This document shows, in pieces, positions 26,001 to 35,045 of a DNA stretch of 64,000 nt. A model generated the notes under the pieces. The model saw only the letters and a program-made list of their open reading frames with translations, was not told the origin of the DNA and made no database searches. Each line of letters begins with the position of its first letter. Position 1 is the first letter of the stretch. Position numbers and translations under genes: made by a program. Origin of the DNA: Panorpa germanica (lineage: Eukaryota; Arthropoda; Insecta; Mecoptera; Panorpidae); the NCBI GenBank assembly GCA_963678705.1, contig OY783218.1, positions 13,588,152 to 13,652,151 on the forward strand. Direction: 5' to 3'.

Positions 26001-28725
26001 ATGTGTGGGTGGAATGTGTGTAATTTTAATTGTTTAAACACATATAATGTAAATTGGTGGATGAATTATTAACGTGATGATTGATTCTAGCGCCCAGATG
26101 AAATGGCGAAGCAGCCGCCTCTCAATCACCCATGCCGCTGCAAACGACACAGGAATATACTCCTGTTCTGTATCAAACATATCGTCAGTGATTGTTCAAG
26201 TTAACGTGCTTAACGGTAAGTCTTAACACACCACACCGTATCTACGGCACCGCACCGCGCGCTCTTTTCTACGTTATTTTTATTTTATGTTTTACGGATT
26301 AGTACGTATATTTAGGCAAATTCAACACTGAACTAAAGGAAAAGAAATAGTGGCGTATGCGCTTCGTATTTTCTATACGCTGTTCATTTGTTTCTGCCAC
26401 CTAAACCGAATTAATGAGCACTCGTAGATTCTTTAGATGTTTAAGGAGTTGAGAGTAAGGTTTCAATTTTTTTATTTATATTAATGTACAACATATTAAG
26501 TTTATTGTGTAAAAATTTGAAATCGATTGGAGTAAAACTGTTGGAGATATAGAGTTTTTTAGTTTCACCTCTGTGGTTTGGTTTCGTTTTTCTTTGAAAC
26601 TTTTAAACGCTTTTTTAGAGTCGGTGTCCTCTCTGCACTTGCACAATAGCACAAATTTTGCACTCTCTTTTTTATATAAATGCGAAGGTAGCGTTGTCGA
26701 ATTTTTTTTTAATTTTAAATTTCACGTATTTTAAAATAACAAAGTTTCTGATTTCCTTCATCAAAAATCAGTATTTTACTTCTAAGTGCTGTAAAAAATT
26801 GAAAAATAAATTTATAAAAAACTCGATAGAATTACTTGCAGAAACTTATCGACTAATGAAATCATTTTGGTTTTTTGATTTCAAATAATCCAGTGATGAG
26901 TTAGGAGAGATACTGCCATGAAACTTTTTTTTGTGACGTCTGCGAAGATTCGCTGTCAATATATCATTTCTTGATATTTATTTATGAAAATTTCACAAAG
27001 TATTCTTCAAATGTTACTTTATCAGGTAGTAATTATAGAAATAGTTATATATTAACTGTGTCGTCAAAAAAATTATCGAAAATATGCTTTTTTATCGATT
27101 TGACCTTACTCCCCCTTAAGGGCGTATATTTAACGTCCATTTACTGATGCACCCAACTGCACTGGAGAAAGGGATTAAAGGTTTATGCAACCACACATAT
27201 CCAAGCAAAGATAGACACTTGACCAATACACAATAGATATCTAATAGCTTCTACTGAACAATGCAAAACAAATAATTAGATATATGAACTAAAAGTCTCA
27301 CAAAAACCATAACATTTAATGAGTGTTGGCCAACAATGTAATGTGAATAAGTCCCATTCTTAGCTCATTTATATCTCTCGGTTTACAGTCTATGGTCTGC
27401 GTAAATGTAAAGCGTCTATTTCCTATGTCAAATGGACCCAACCACACGAAATGTCCCGGCACCGCTTAATTTTCCAGCTACTATTACTATTATATATCAA
27501 ATACAACATTAAATCACTTTACTACAATGATACAGTAAGCCCTTAACAATGAGGTCATTTATCAGTCTGCAACACCCTTAATTAACGTATAAATCTGTAT
27601 TTAAAATGAACAATATAACCTACTACACTAATACATGCTCTGGAGTGTACTATCTTAACTAGCTTGGTTTTTAAGGGCTTAGCAAATATAACTACTTGTA
27701 AATGACCTGCAAATATTTCAAGTTAATCGTCTGGTTTTCTAATCAACGTTTAGAATGAAGGCAATTAGATTGGACGGTGTTATTTATTGTTCATTAAGGC
27801 CGTCTCGTTTTAAATGTAAGAACGTCTAGTTCAGTTGACCTTAATACTGAAACTGGAAACTACGATTAATAATAAAATCAGTAGTTGGATTCTCTAATTT
27901 AACTGATCACGTTACTGTGAAATGGGCTTGTGTCCTCATTTTTTTATGGTCGATTTTTTAATTGTTGATTGAAATTGATGTTAATAAATGTGTATTTGTG
28001 TGTCTATTTTATTAAATATCTAAATATTGACGGAGATATAGCAATTAAAAGTTTGAATTCTAGTTTTAGCGCTAGAAATGGTCGGCCATATTTGTATGAC
28101 GTGAAATGCATTTTAACGTCAGTTATTTGTTGAGTAGGTCAGTGCTGTGGTAATGTTCTGTAGCTGTTGGTAGTCAAATAATCAAGTCAAATCAAAGAAT
28201 AATAAGTTTTTATTTTATTTAACCCTGCTAAGGCAGACATAATATTGAAATTTGATTGTTCCTTGAAATAGCTGTAAATAATATTTGATATTTTGATATA
28301 TAAACACATATAGCAGAGATTTATGAGCTGTCAGGTTGGTAACCCTACACAAGGATTGTGATGTCACATGCACTTGGATTGTGTACAACGTTGAATCCCT
28401 TTAATAATTAAAGAGACAAAATGACTTTTTTAATTATTAATATCTCCCAACATATAATGAGTTATTAAAAAATAATTGGATATTTGAGGTTCTAGTAACC
28501 CACTTCTCAATATATAGTACACTTTTATAGAAATTAAGACATAGGACACTCTAGGTCTAGGTCTAATATAATTTTTTCTAATAATTCCTCATATGTATTA
28601 CAGGTGAAAGACAAGCAGCTGTTCATCACGACACTTTCAACAAGGGAAATGTAAAAAGCATTGGTGTAATATATCTCTATATAATACTTTACTTTATTAA
28701 TGTAATATATAAAAATATTTTATAA
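13892..28725 (+). CDS. dpr20-like: Dpr-family two-Ig-domain cell-surface protein (dpr20-like), multi-exon gene
   Basis: Dpr proteins are neuronal surface proteins with two Ig domains. Many bind DIP-family Ig proteins and help specify synaptic partners. Here exons 14528-14644, 15670-15848, 19199-19412, 22484-22883, 26091-26215 and 28604-28725 join in phase with GT-AG sites and give 384 residues plus a stop; 13892-13973 is a possible first exon. Counting from the first full codon of the 14528 exon, Ig1 has Cys89, Trp101 and Cys152 in the context DAGIYMC. Ig2 has Cys198, a displaced Trp286 and Cys328 in DTGIYSC. After Ig2 comes VLNGERQAAVHH, matching the family's usual VLNGE..AA..H end, then a hydrophobic tail (about 364-380) suited to a GPI signal or membrane segment. 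Sequons lie at residues 22, 68, 76, 165, 251, 296, 321 and 332. The run RVFTTNVTV, the DRYYK segment and the long Ig2 insert recall fly Dpr20; that subfamily call rests on memory. The Dpr call is firm. Confidence 0.9.
14528..14644 (+). CDS. dpr20-like: dpr exon: Ser/Thr-rich linker before Ig1
   Basis: The acceptor TTTTTACAG ends at 14527 and the donor GTAATT starts at 14645. Only one frame is open throughout: two bases finish an incoming codon, then 38 codons follow, then one base carries over. The protein is rich in Ser, Thr and Glu (for example STLSEEPATTSLPLNYTTKE), with one sequon (Asn22). This fits a disordered, possibly O-glycosylated stalk between signal peptide and Ig1. The phase joins cleanly to 15670 to give an Ala codon. 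The two other frames each contain a stop. Being a low-complexity linker it has no diagnostic motif, so its place in the gene rests on splice sites, phase and position. Confidence 0.72.
15269..15331. repeat. (TA)n microsatellite
   Basis: About 63 bases of pure TA repeat in the intron 14645-15669, some 340 bases before the next dpr exon. Tracts this long are unstable and can extrude as cruciforms. Confidence 0.98.
15670..15848 (+). CDS. dpr20-like: dpr exon: N-terminal half of Ig1
   Basis: The acceptor TATTTTCAG ends at 15669 and the donor GTATAC starts at 15849. The exon enters in phase 1 and leaves in phase 0. It encodes a His-rich stretch (RHRPPHHHEHHWGPFFEEP, residues 48-66), then the first Ig1 strands ending in LLNCRVGMLHDKM with Cys89 as the first disulphide Cys. 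The GPFFE...LNVSVHQDSRALLNCRV pattern is typical of Dpr Ig1, where the domain starts with a G-P-x-F/Y-like motif. Sequons lie at Asn68 and Asn76. Ig1 is the domain that contacts DIP partners in the family. A 63-bp (TA)n tract lies about 340 bases upstream in the intron. Confidence 0.88.
17683..17925 (-). mobile_element. MITE family 2, copy 1 (about 243 bp), in a dpr intron
   Basis: This is the reverse orientation of the elements at 49.3 and 59.2 kb. It keeps CCCAGTA at one end and CCAAAATGTTTACTT at the other, and internal words such as ATAGTTCGCATCAACTTTGT and CAGTTTCTCACAG in complement. The terminal repeat is partly eroded. It has no coding capacity and lies inside the intron 15849-19198. 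Confidence 0.75.
19199..19412 (+). CDS. dpr20-like: dpr exon: C-terminal half of Ig1
   Basis: The acceptor TTCTCGTAG ends at 19198 and the donor GTAAGT starts at 19413. The exon enters in phase 0 with VMWLRKTTEKVSLLTVG, the strand carrying Ig1 Trp101 and the conserved LLTVG of Dpr proteins. It continues through YPNNWRLQIYPVQREDAGIY to Cys152, then QVSTYPPRVFTTNVTVM. The Q-V-S-T-x-P-P motif after the second Cys is a Dpr hallmark. Asn165 is a sequon. One base carries over to the next exon to make a Pro codon. The preceding intron is 3350 bases, the longest in the gene. This is the exon that most clearly identifies the family. Confidence 0.93.
21991..22150 (+). mobile_element. LINE family A, 160-bp 5'-truncated insertion in a dpr intron
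   Basis: It encodes the last residues of the family A protein (LIEKPKFITAVAMNRSFLLS, then GYKV and a TAA), then the 3' untranslated motif GGGGCGATAAAAGGCTACGA with CCTAGGAAGCCCGAGAAA and an A-rich tail. The perfect 11-base direct repeat GATAAAATTGT flanks it (21980-21990 and 22151-22161). This marks target-primed insertion and fixes both ends. It lies in the intron between 19413 and 22483, in the same orientation as the gene. Confidence 0.85.
22484..22883 (+). CDS. dpr20-like: dpr exon: start of Ig2 with long Thr-rich insert
   Basis: The acceptor TTAAATTTCAG ends at 22483 and the donor GTAAGT starts at 22884. The frame encodes PPAIRIVDELGHEVYDRYYK, then GSAIELTCQV with Ig2 Cys198. Next comes about 80 residues dominated by Thr, Pro, Ser and Lys (about 203-284, including runs such as TTTTTAATKSST and KKKPPQPVEIKTT), then LTWSRNGEKLPHNMSVENE with Trp286. 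In an ordinary Ig domain the Cys-to-Trp spacing is about 11 to 15 residues; here it is 88. The insert is likely disordered and O-glycosylated. Sequons are at Asn251 and Asn296. The frame stays open for the whole 400 bases, so this is not a broken exon. Two bases carry over to the next exon. Confidence 0.92.
22934..23009. repeat. (TA)n microsatellite abutting a LINE tail
   Basis: About 75 bases of nearly pure AT repeat starting 50 bases after the dpr donor at 22884. It runs without a break into the AT-rich 3' tail of the minus-strand LINE family B fragment. Confidence 0.98.
22998..23278 (-). mobile_element. LINE family B, 3' end, next to a dpr splice donor
   Basis: The minus strand encodes CQCGEE...ECINYSLERSKFN...ILDVVKTFPVN and ends KYLEICKIEL. 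This is the same C-terminal sequence as the 24.8-kb copy, including the C-x-C...C motif. A two-base insertion before the first Cys and a deletion over the His segment break the frame. The 3' tail (AAATAAATATATA in element sense) runs straight into the long (TA)n tract at 22934-23009. It begins about 110 bases after the donor at 22884. I did not find a target-site duplication, probably because of the (TA)n expansion. Confidence 0.8.
23709..23757. repeat. Compound (AC)n/(AG)n microsatellite
   Basis: About 14 bases of AC repeat pass directly into AG repeats with small interruptions. It lies in the intron 22884-26090. Confidence 0.9.
24763..25180 (+). mobile_element. LINE family B, 418-bp 5'-truncated insertion in a dpr intron
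   Basis: It encodes the family B C terminus: SDDRCQCGEEGTLYHIIFEC (C-x-C...H...C), SLERSKLNSDILDVIKTFPV and KYLEICKIEL followed by TAA. The 3' end GGTGGCTATGACGAAAGAAA and AGTCAAGGCAAATAAGTAAG runs into an A tract. The perfect 15-base duplication TCTTTTTAAAATAGA flanks it (24748-24762 and 25181-25195). The upstream part is frameshifted relative to the zinc-motif part. This is the best-preserved copy of the family in the window. Confidence 0.9.
26091..26215 (+). CDS. dpr20-like: dpr exon: C-terminal half of Ig2
   Basis: The acceptor TTGATTCTAG ends at 26090 and the donor GTAAGT starts at 26216. One base completes an Asn codon. The exon then encodes AQMKWRSSRLSITHAAANDT, GIYSCSVSN with Cys328 as the second Ig2 Cys, and SSVIVQVNVLN, the last strand of the domain. 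The tyrosine-corner motif D-T-G-I-Y-S-C and the closing V-x-V-L-N-G are what Dpr Ig2 domains show. Sequons are at Asn321 and Asn332. One base carries over to make the Gly of VLNGE. The exon is 125 bases long with 41 full codons. Confidence 0.92.
26441..27120. mobile_element. 680-bp element with TTAAGG-type inverted ends, in the last dpr intron
   Basis: The left end TTAAGGAGTTGAGAGTAAGG and the right end GACCTTACTCCCCCTTAA are imperfect inverted repeats, with TTAA at each outer edge as in piggyBac-type targets. The interior is T-rich with a 76-codon low-complexity frame that looks non-coding. It is likely a non-autonomous DNA transposon, but the class is not certain. Confidence 0.55.
27921..28550 (+). 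mobile_element. MITE family 1, copy 1 (about 630 bp), in the last dpr intron
   Basis: It starts with AATGGGCTTGTGTCCT and runs closely parallel to the copies at 34.5 and 57.1 kb. Shared internal words include GTTGAGTAGGTCAGTGCTGT and TTTATGAGCTGT. The right end keeps GACAT-AGGACAC but the last bases, which should read AAGCCCATT, are replaced by CTCTAGG. It has no coding capacity. It ends about 50 bases before the acceptor of the terminal dpr exon, so it may overlap the branch-point region. Confidence 0.8.
28604..28725 (+). CDS. dpr20-like: dpr terminal exon: C-terminal tail and stop
   Basis: The acceptor TGTATTACAG ends at 28603. The exon completes Gly345, then reads ERQAAVHHDTFNKGNVKSIG followed by a strongly hydrophobic run (VIYLYIILYFINVIY) and ends KNIL with TAA at 28723-28725. 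Dpr proteins usually end in GE-x-P/Q-AA-x-x-H plus a hydrophobic segment that serves as a GPI signal or a membrane anchor; which one applies here cannot be told by eye. An AATAAA overlaps the stop (28724-28729) and another lies at 28807-28812. A MITE copy ends only about 50 bases before the acceptor. Confidence 0.85.
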
Positions 28726-28806
28726 TAAATATAACTCAAAATACTTTCTATGATATAAAAACTTAATAATAACCAACCTTGTACATACACACAATTATCA
28801 GTAGAA

Positions 28807-28812
28807 AATAAA
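28807..28812 (+). promoter_or_regulatory. Candidate polyadenylation signal for the dpr gene
   Basis: A perfect AATAAA lies 82 bases after the stop codon, followed by a T-rich stretch. Another AATAAA overlaps the stop codon itself (28724-28729) and is too early to be the sole signal. The flank is so AT-rich that this hexamer is expected often, so the site is only a candidate. Confidence 0.35.
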
Positions 28813-30882
28813 TTTCATTTTTATTTTATTAGGAATAAAAATTATGAATCGTACTAGATAGTAATAGAAAAATGAATACCTCGCTAATATTTGTGTGACG
28901 TAATATCTGAATGCAATTACAATGTGGTTGTTATTTTTCTATCACTATCTGCATTTATATTTATTCTTAAAACGAATTAAATAAAACATAATCTACTTTA
29001 AGGAGAGAATATATTAGCTTTATTTTAATCAGATAATTAATGATTAAACACATATATAAATAGAAAAAAATGTATAATTAACACATCAATACATGCAATT
29101 AATTTTTCACCATATGTGTAATTAATTAATTCTCTTCTTAATGTATATTATTACAATTTTATTGTAGAAGAATAATGATCATCAAATTATTTTTTTAATT
29201 AAATTAAATTTAGTTGTAGGTAACTGTAAATAATTATCAAAACTAGACAATTATTTTTTATTTTAATTACGTACTAAAGAAACTTTTTTAATCAATGGAT
29301 ATTTTATTTTAAATCTAAATCAATAAATTTTAACATAATAAAAACTTTGTAAATGTAAATCAATATTTCACTAAACAATTTGATAGGTTTGTTAAAATAT
29401 ATCCAGAATTTATTGAAGGAAGGATATAAAATATTCTAAATAAATATACACATAAAACTAATAAATCGTGTTAAACTGACTTATAATTCGCAACAATATT
29501 TATCAATGAGAAGAAATTCTAAACTAAATCGTGAGATATACAAAACGTATTTACTTGTTTTATAAACTTTCATAATTGTACATATTCTTAATATTATTTC
29601 AAATATGTAACGTCTCCTAATTTAAAATTTCCGCAGTAAAATCAAATCAATTTATTATCCAATAGATGATTATGAATAAAGATATAAGTATTAAGACACT
29701 AGCGAAAAGTGTTAAATTTTAAGAAAAATATAAGTAAAAAAAATGAAAGAAAGAATTGTGATATGCGTAGTGGGGTATAGCAAAATAATTGTTATACCAT
29801 TCCATAGGATGTATTATCTATTATTTGCAAAAAATTAAATTATATTTTAAATAGATTTACCACATAACTAGTTACAAAATTCGCGCTAAATTTAAAAACC
29901 TGGTAAATAAACTTTTCATTATGTTTAAAAATTTATTTAAATATTTTTTTAATAATAAAAAAAATAGTTTACATATAAACGTATTTCAAATTACTTAGAA
30001 ATATTTATTTACTAGCTTTTTCGCAAATTTAACGTACACACTTTTCTGAATAGTTTAATTTGTATTTGATCAGTGTTTTTATTTAAATAAATATTATATT
30101 CTTTATTTCAAATATTTTTAATCACATATTAAATAAACCAATTACTAACAAATTTTAAAAATCACTTACTTTTCAGTTACGATTATAATTGTTATCTTTT
30201 TGCTAGTATATGTAATTTAATCACCATTTGTGAAAATTATGCACAATAATTGTATTTAAATTAATTATAAAATTATTAGTATATTGTAAAATATTTAATA
30301 ATAAATTTATTGTCTTCTACAAAGATGTAAGACATATATACTCAAAATGAATAGTAACTTAATAAACATAAGAAATTAAATTATATGTATAATACAGTTA
30401 AATATAAAATTATAAATAAGTATATTTATTTTAGTATTTAAATTATTTGATCGTTAAAAAAATATATTTTAAAAGCAGTTACATATAAAAAAAAAAATTA
30501 ATAAATGTAAAAATGTATGAATGAAAATGTTAATTGGTCGGTGAATATTTACTATTGTGACTTTATCTTATAAATGTGTAAATTAATATATAGATCGACA
30601 ATTCGATCGAGAGAATGATCGATAATTAATATTAAATTTATAAAAATATATAATTGTAGATGAAGTTTTCACACGTTCAGAACATATTACTGAGTTAATA
30701 GATCCAAATTCATTATAATGCAAATTCCAAATTCATAATAAAGAACTTTTAATGAGAAATTTAAATATCCTATTTAATGGTATATATAACAGAACTATAT
30801 CAAACGCGGTAAAAAATATTAATTTAAAAAATTGATGAGTTTAAGTTTTGTGTTTAATGGAATATTATTATATTTAAAAAAA
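28813..30882. other. Extremely AT-rich 3' flank of the dpr gene
   Basis: Long runs of A and T with very few G or C. The gene's 3' untranslated end must lie in the first part. No frame of note and no recognisable element until the LINE B insertion at 30898. Confidence 0.6.
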
Positions 30883-30897
30883 TATGGACTTGGATTT

Positions 30898-31055
30898 TTT
30901 TTTATATATTTATTTACTTATTTGGCTTGACTTTCTTTCGTCATAGCCACCATCAAACATTTTTTATACATCTTTTATAATTTATAATTCAATTTTACAA
31001 ATTTCTAAATATTTCAATAATTCACTAATTAATTTTGAATCATTTAACAAAAATT
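30898..31055 (-). mobile_element. LINE family B, 158-bp 5'-truncated insertion
   Basis: The minus strand matches the 3' end of family B: the last coding residues (ISELLKYLEICKIEL), then ATGTTTGATGGTGGCTATGA, AGTCAAGCCAAATAAGTAAA and an AT/A tail. The perfect 15-base duplication TATGGACTTGGATTT flanks it (30883-30897 and 31056-31070), so both ends are known to the base. It lies about 2.2 kb downstream of the dpr gene, in very AT-rich DNA. Confidence 0.9.
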
Positions 31056-31070
31056 TATGGACTTGGATTT

Positions 31071-33424
31071 ATTAATTCTGTAGGCATGTATGCAATTGAT
31101 TATTAACTACTAACAATCTAAAAATTATAACAAAAAAATGTTATTAATTTATTTATCATCAGAGTATGTTAGCGGTATAACAATTATGTAAATACAAATG
31201 AAATTTGAATATGTAATATTAATTATATCGTAATAAAGATAATGAAATTAATAAAAACATTTTTAATTATAATTTAATATATTTAAACCTTAGAATCAAG
31301 TGAAATGTTTATTGGAGCGTAGCCCAGATCTTTAAGGCACAATATGTGATTTTAAAATTAGAATAAATGGATTGTAGATGTCACCACAAAAAAAAACCAA
31401 AAAAGCTCAGAACCAAACCGCTCAAAAAGTATAGGTTCCTGATTTATCTCTGCATTAATATCTACTGTATTTGATCGCAGTAATTTTACGTGTAGTGAAA
31501 CAGAGGGTACTATTAGAATATATAACTAGAAGACTAGATACATTTCATTAGACATACATTAGACTCAAGATTCAACTCTCTTGGCTACCATAAAGAGCAC
31601 TACAATTGAATAGATATCCTCGTCGTTACCCACTGACAAAACCACACCTAAATTATTTAGGGATTCATTTTAACAAACTTTCCAACCTTAACTAATACTA
31701 AATCTACTAGATTTATTCAAGAGATGTCTTAGAGACAACAAAAGTGTAAAAAGAATTAACTTTACCTTTGTCTAATGAACTTTATCGTTGGACAGAAGAC
31801 ACACAGTAAGAAGTAAAAAGTACACCAACAAGAATATAAAAAGGGACACTTACGATGTACTTGTGGAAAAGCTTTTTCAAATTAATTCATCGACTGGTAA
31901 AAATTACGTTAATTATTATGTATTATTTAAAAATTATTTTAACTAAGATATTAAGTTTGCAACATTTGCTTGACATTCTTAATATTGGTCACATGTGGGT
32001 CGGACTTGTGTTGGAAACATTTAATATTCGTATTACCCCAAATAAGACCATAACAATTTACGTAATTTTCTTATTATAATAATTAAAATGTATTGAATTT
32101 AAAAAAGCAACGATTCTGTAATTTCTAAATGCAGCTCTGCCAGGACACAGCATCAGTACCGCCTTACCGTTCGAGCAAGCATCGAGCTAATTATCTCGCG
32201 TTGTGGTTGTTTAATTGTTATTTACGAACACTCCAAAGTAAATATTCTCGTTTGAATCTTTTGTTCTTTGCTTCAACAGTTTTGTAAATATGGTTATTGT
32301 TTGTTCACTGTTCGAGCATATTATATATATAGCTCTTTTATATATATATTTTTTTTTGTATAGATATATGTATATAATGTCCAAGACACTAAGTATGCTA
32401 TTTACATATAGTTTCCGATCGGGCTCTTCTCCGAAGCATTCAATAGCATTTTATGGCATGTTTCCTCCATTGAATGTTGCAAGATTGACATTAAAGCCGA
32501 GCCACTGACGGAAGGGATGAAGTGAAACAAAACTTTTATCTACTTTTAGTGAATATAATAAAATAAAATTTTATTTCTATACATTTATTCGGACAACATA
32601 TTGAAACGAAATGATACTGGTGATGATGTTGAAATGTCCCTTATTGTGTTTCAATGTATGCACTGATACACTAAAGAAATTTATTGCAAATTAGGTATCA
32701 TTCTCACGTACTATTTGAAATGCTATGCTTAGTCGTAATTTAGTAAAACAAAGTATGCAAGTGTATAGTTTTAAATTTTAATTCTTAATGTATTTTTTTT
32801 TAAATAAGTACGAAGGTTTAAATGAAAAAAGATGTAATATAGTTTTTACTTAAGATTCCATAACAACGTTTTTGTAACGAGCGCTACATCTATTTCACAA
32901 CTCAAATACACACAATTTAATTAAACAAGAAGATATAATAACAAAACCAATGAAGAACTAACTTTGTCAGATATTATCTTCATAAACTTTTTCTTCTCCC
33001 ACTCCCACTCCCAACATAAAAAGAAAGTTTTCTGCACATTTTCTAAACTATCTGTTTTCTTTCGTTTCGTATTTATTACTTGAAAATATAAAAACTTCTT
33101 CAAGAATATTTAAAATGTAATTTATTTGTAATTACACAAATGTTTTATAAGTTTTTTACTAATTAATCTAACTTGTAATTAATTTAACTTAAATGTTATT
33201 TTTTTAATTTATAATTCTGAACATAAATGGAATTACGTACATCTAACTAACTTGTAAAGAGAATAACTTCGCACTAGTGTTGAACATCTCGTAATCGTAC
33301 ATCGAATTTTACTATAGTATATTTATCGTGTTAAAATAAACGTAAATGTTACGTTTACACATTAACGTTCACTTTATAAATGATCGATCGGTTGCTGAAG
33401 TCATAGTTGTCAGTATTCTTTAAA
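31071..33424. other. Gene-free intergenic DNA
   Basis: Mostly AT-rich, with a few GC-richer patches (about 32130-32210 and 32410-32520) that have no convincing frame or splice context. The 72- and 74-codon plus frames here look like chance. Confidence 0.5.
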
Positions 33425-33723
33425 TCTTAATTTGTTTTTCGGTGTCGTTTCCAACGTGAATCATCTTAAACATCTCCTCAACCATCTTAAACACGCTTAA
33501 ACCACTCAAAAACACGTACACGTGATAAGCATTCATTGCCATACACTTCCTTCAATAAATTATAAGTTTCAGTAGCGGTTTTTCCAAGTTTCATGTGAAA
33601 CGTCACAACAATTCGTTGCTCTATTGTTACACTTAACATTTTACCGTCGAAACAACTCTGATGCGAACGAAGGCTACTGATTTGTTTACAGCTGTCGGTC
33701 GCTGGCGTTTGCTGTATACACAC
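33425..33723 (-). pseudogene. mariner transposase, N-terminal fragment
   Basis: The minus strand from about 33639 to 33487 encodes VTIEQRIVVTFHMKLGKTAT, then YNLLKEVYGNECLSRVRVFE and WFKRV. This is the helix-turn-helix DNA-binding region of mariner transposases, where LGKSATE...YG...LSR..VFEWHKRF is the usual pattern. After WFKRV the frame breaks, and continuing remnants of the linker (FKDG...DDSRW) appear in shifted frames to about 33425. No catalytic domain follows. It is a different insertion from the C-terminal piece at 13.2 kb. Confidence 0.85.
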
Positions 33724-34453
33724 TTCTCCTGTAGCAGCGTCAGTCTCGTTATTTAATAGCTGTATTTCTTGAGCAAAATTTTACTTTTTTGCCGTAAACA
33801 GCACTAGCTCTAACTGCGCACCACAGAATAACTGCACTCCACATTTTGCAATACTCTATTTCTACCAAAGACTTCTTTCCAGCTAGCTATTGTACCTACA
33901 GGACTACTTAAAACTATTTCACTATACTATAATAGAAGTCTTGGTTACAATTACGAGTACGTACACTAGGGGCCTGTTTCTGACGTGTTCCTTTCATCAT
34001 CGATACTCACTTTCCACGTCTATTTAACCGCACTTTATGTTACTTCTAATAAAACCTACAAACGTACAATCATTCTTTTAGTTATACACATCAAACAGTG
34101 TTAAACTCCCTGGAGTATCAGAAAATAAATACGATCTTGTTGAGATGTTTGCTTTCACGAATTGTGTTAGTTTACCCGACCGGTATACAATTCAGTTACC
34201 ATTTACTCCGCGGGTGGCATAGTGGTAGGGCGGCACTACTTACGGGTAAGTTTTACACAGATTTCGGAATAAATTATTTATTTAAATGTTGATTTACTCG
34301 TATCTCTCATTATGTAAACATTAAGCCACATAATCAACTGGCGTATGTGAATGTTATTTGTTATTTGATGGTTTTTAGAAGCAAACATAAATTTATATAT
34401 TATACTACTTAACATTTTTGCTTAACGTTACGTTTTATTATTTATTGAAGCAA
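33724..34453. other. Gene-free intergenic DNA
   Basis: Nothing recognised. A tRNA A-box-like word occurs near 34212, without a matching B box. Confidence 0.5.
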
Positions 34454-35045
34454 ATGGGCTTGTGTCCTCCTTTTTTAATGGTCGATTTTTCAATTGTTGA
34501 TTGAAATTGATGTTAATAAATGTGTATTGGCGTGAAAATATCTAAATGTTGACGGAGATATAGGAATTAAAAGTTTGAATTTTAGTTTTAGAACTAGAAG
34601 TGGTCAGCCATATTTGTATGTCGTCAGTTATTTGCATTTTAACGTCAGTTATTTGTTGAGTAGGTCAGTGCTGTGGTAATGTTCTGTAGCTGTTGGTAGC
34701 CAAATAATCAAGTCAAGTCTAAAAATAATAGGTTTTTATTTTATTTAACCCAGCTAAGGCAAACATAATATAGGAATTTGAGTGTTCTTGAAATAGCTGT
34801 AAATAATATTTGATGTTTTGATATATAAATACATATAGCAGAGATTTATGAGCTGTAAGGTTGGCAACCTGTAAACGTTGAATCCCTTTAATAATTAAAG
34901 AGAAAAAATGACTTTTTTAATTGTTAATATCTCCTGAAATATAAGAAGTTATTAAAAAATAATTGAACATTTTAGGTTCTAGTAACCCACTTTATCAATA
35001 TATAGTACACTATTATAAAAATTATACATAGGGCACTAGCCCATT
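34454..35045 (+). mobile_element. MITE family 1, copy 2 (about 592 bp)
   Basis: It has terminal inverted repeats ATGGGCTTGTGTCCT at the left and a diverged GGGCACTAGCCCATT at the right. The interior matches copies 1 and 4 (GTTGAGTAGGTCAGTGCTGT, AGCAGAGATTTATGAGCTGT), with a deletion after GGTTGGCAACC relative to them. It encodes no protein. Confidence 0.8.

Noticed and set aside
34205..34250. tRNA-like A box (TGGCATAGTGG)
   Set aside because: No B box follows and no cloverleaf can be drawn from the next 70 bases.
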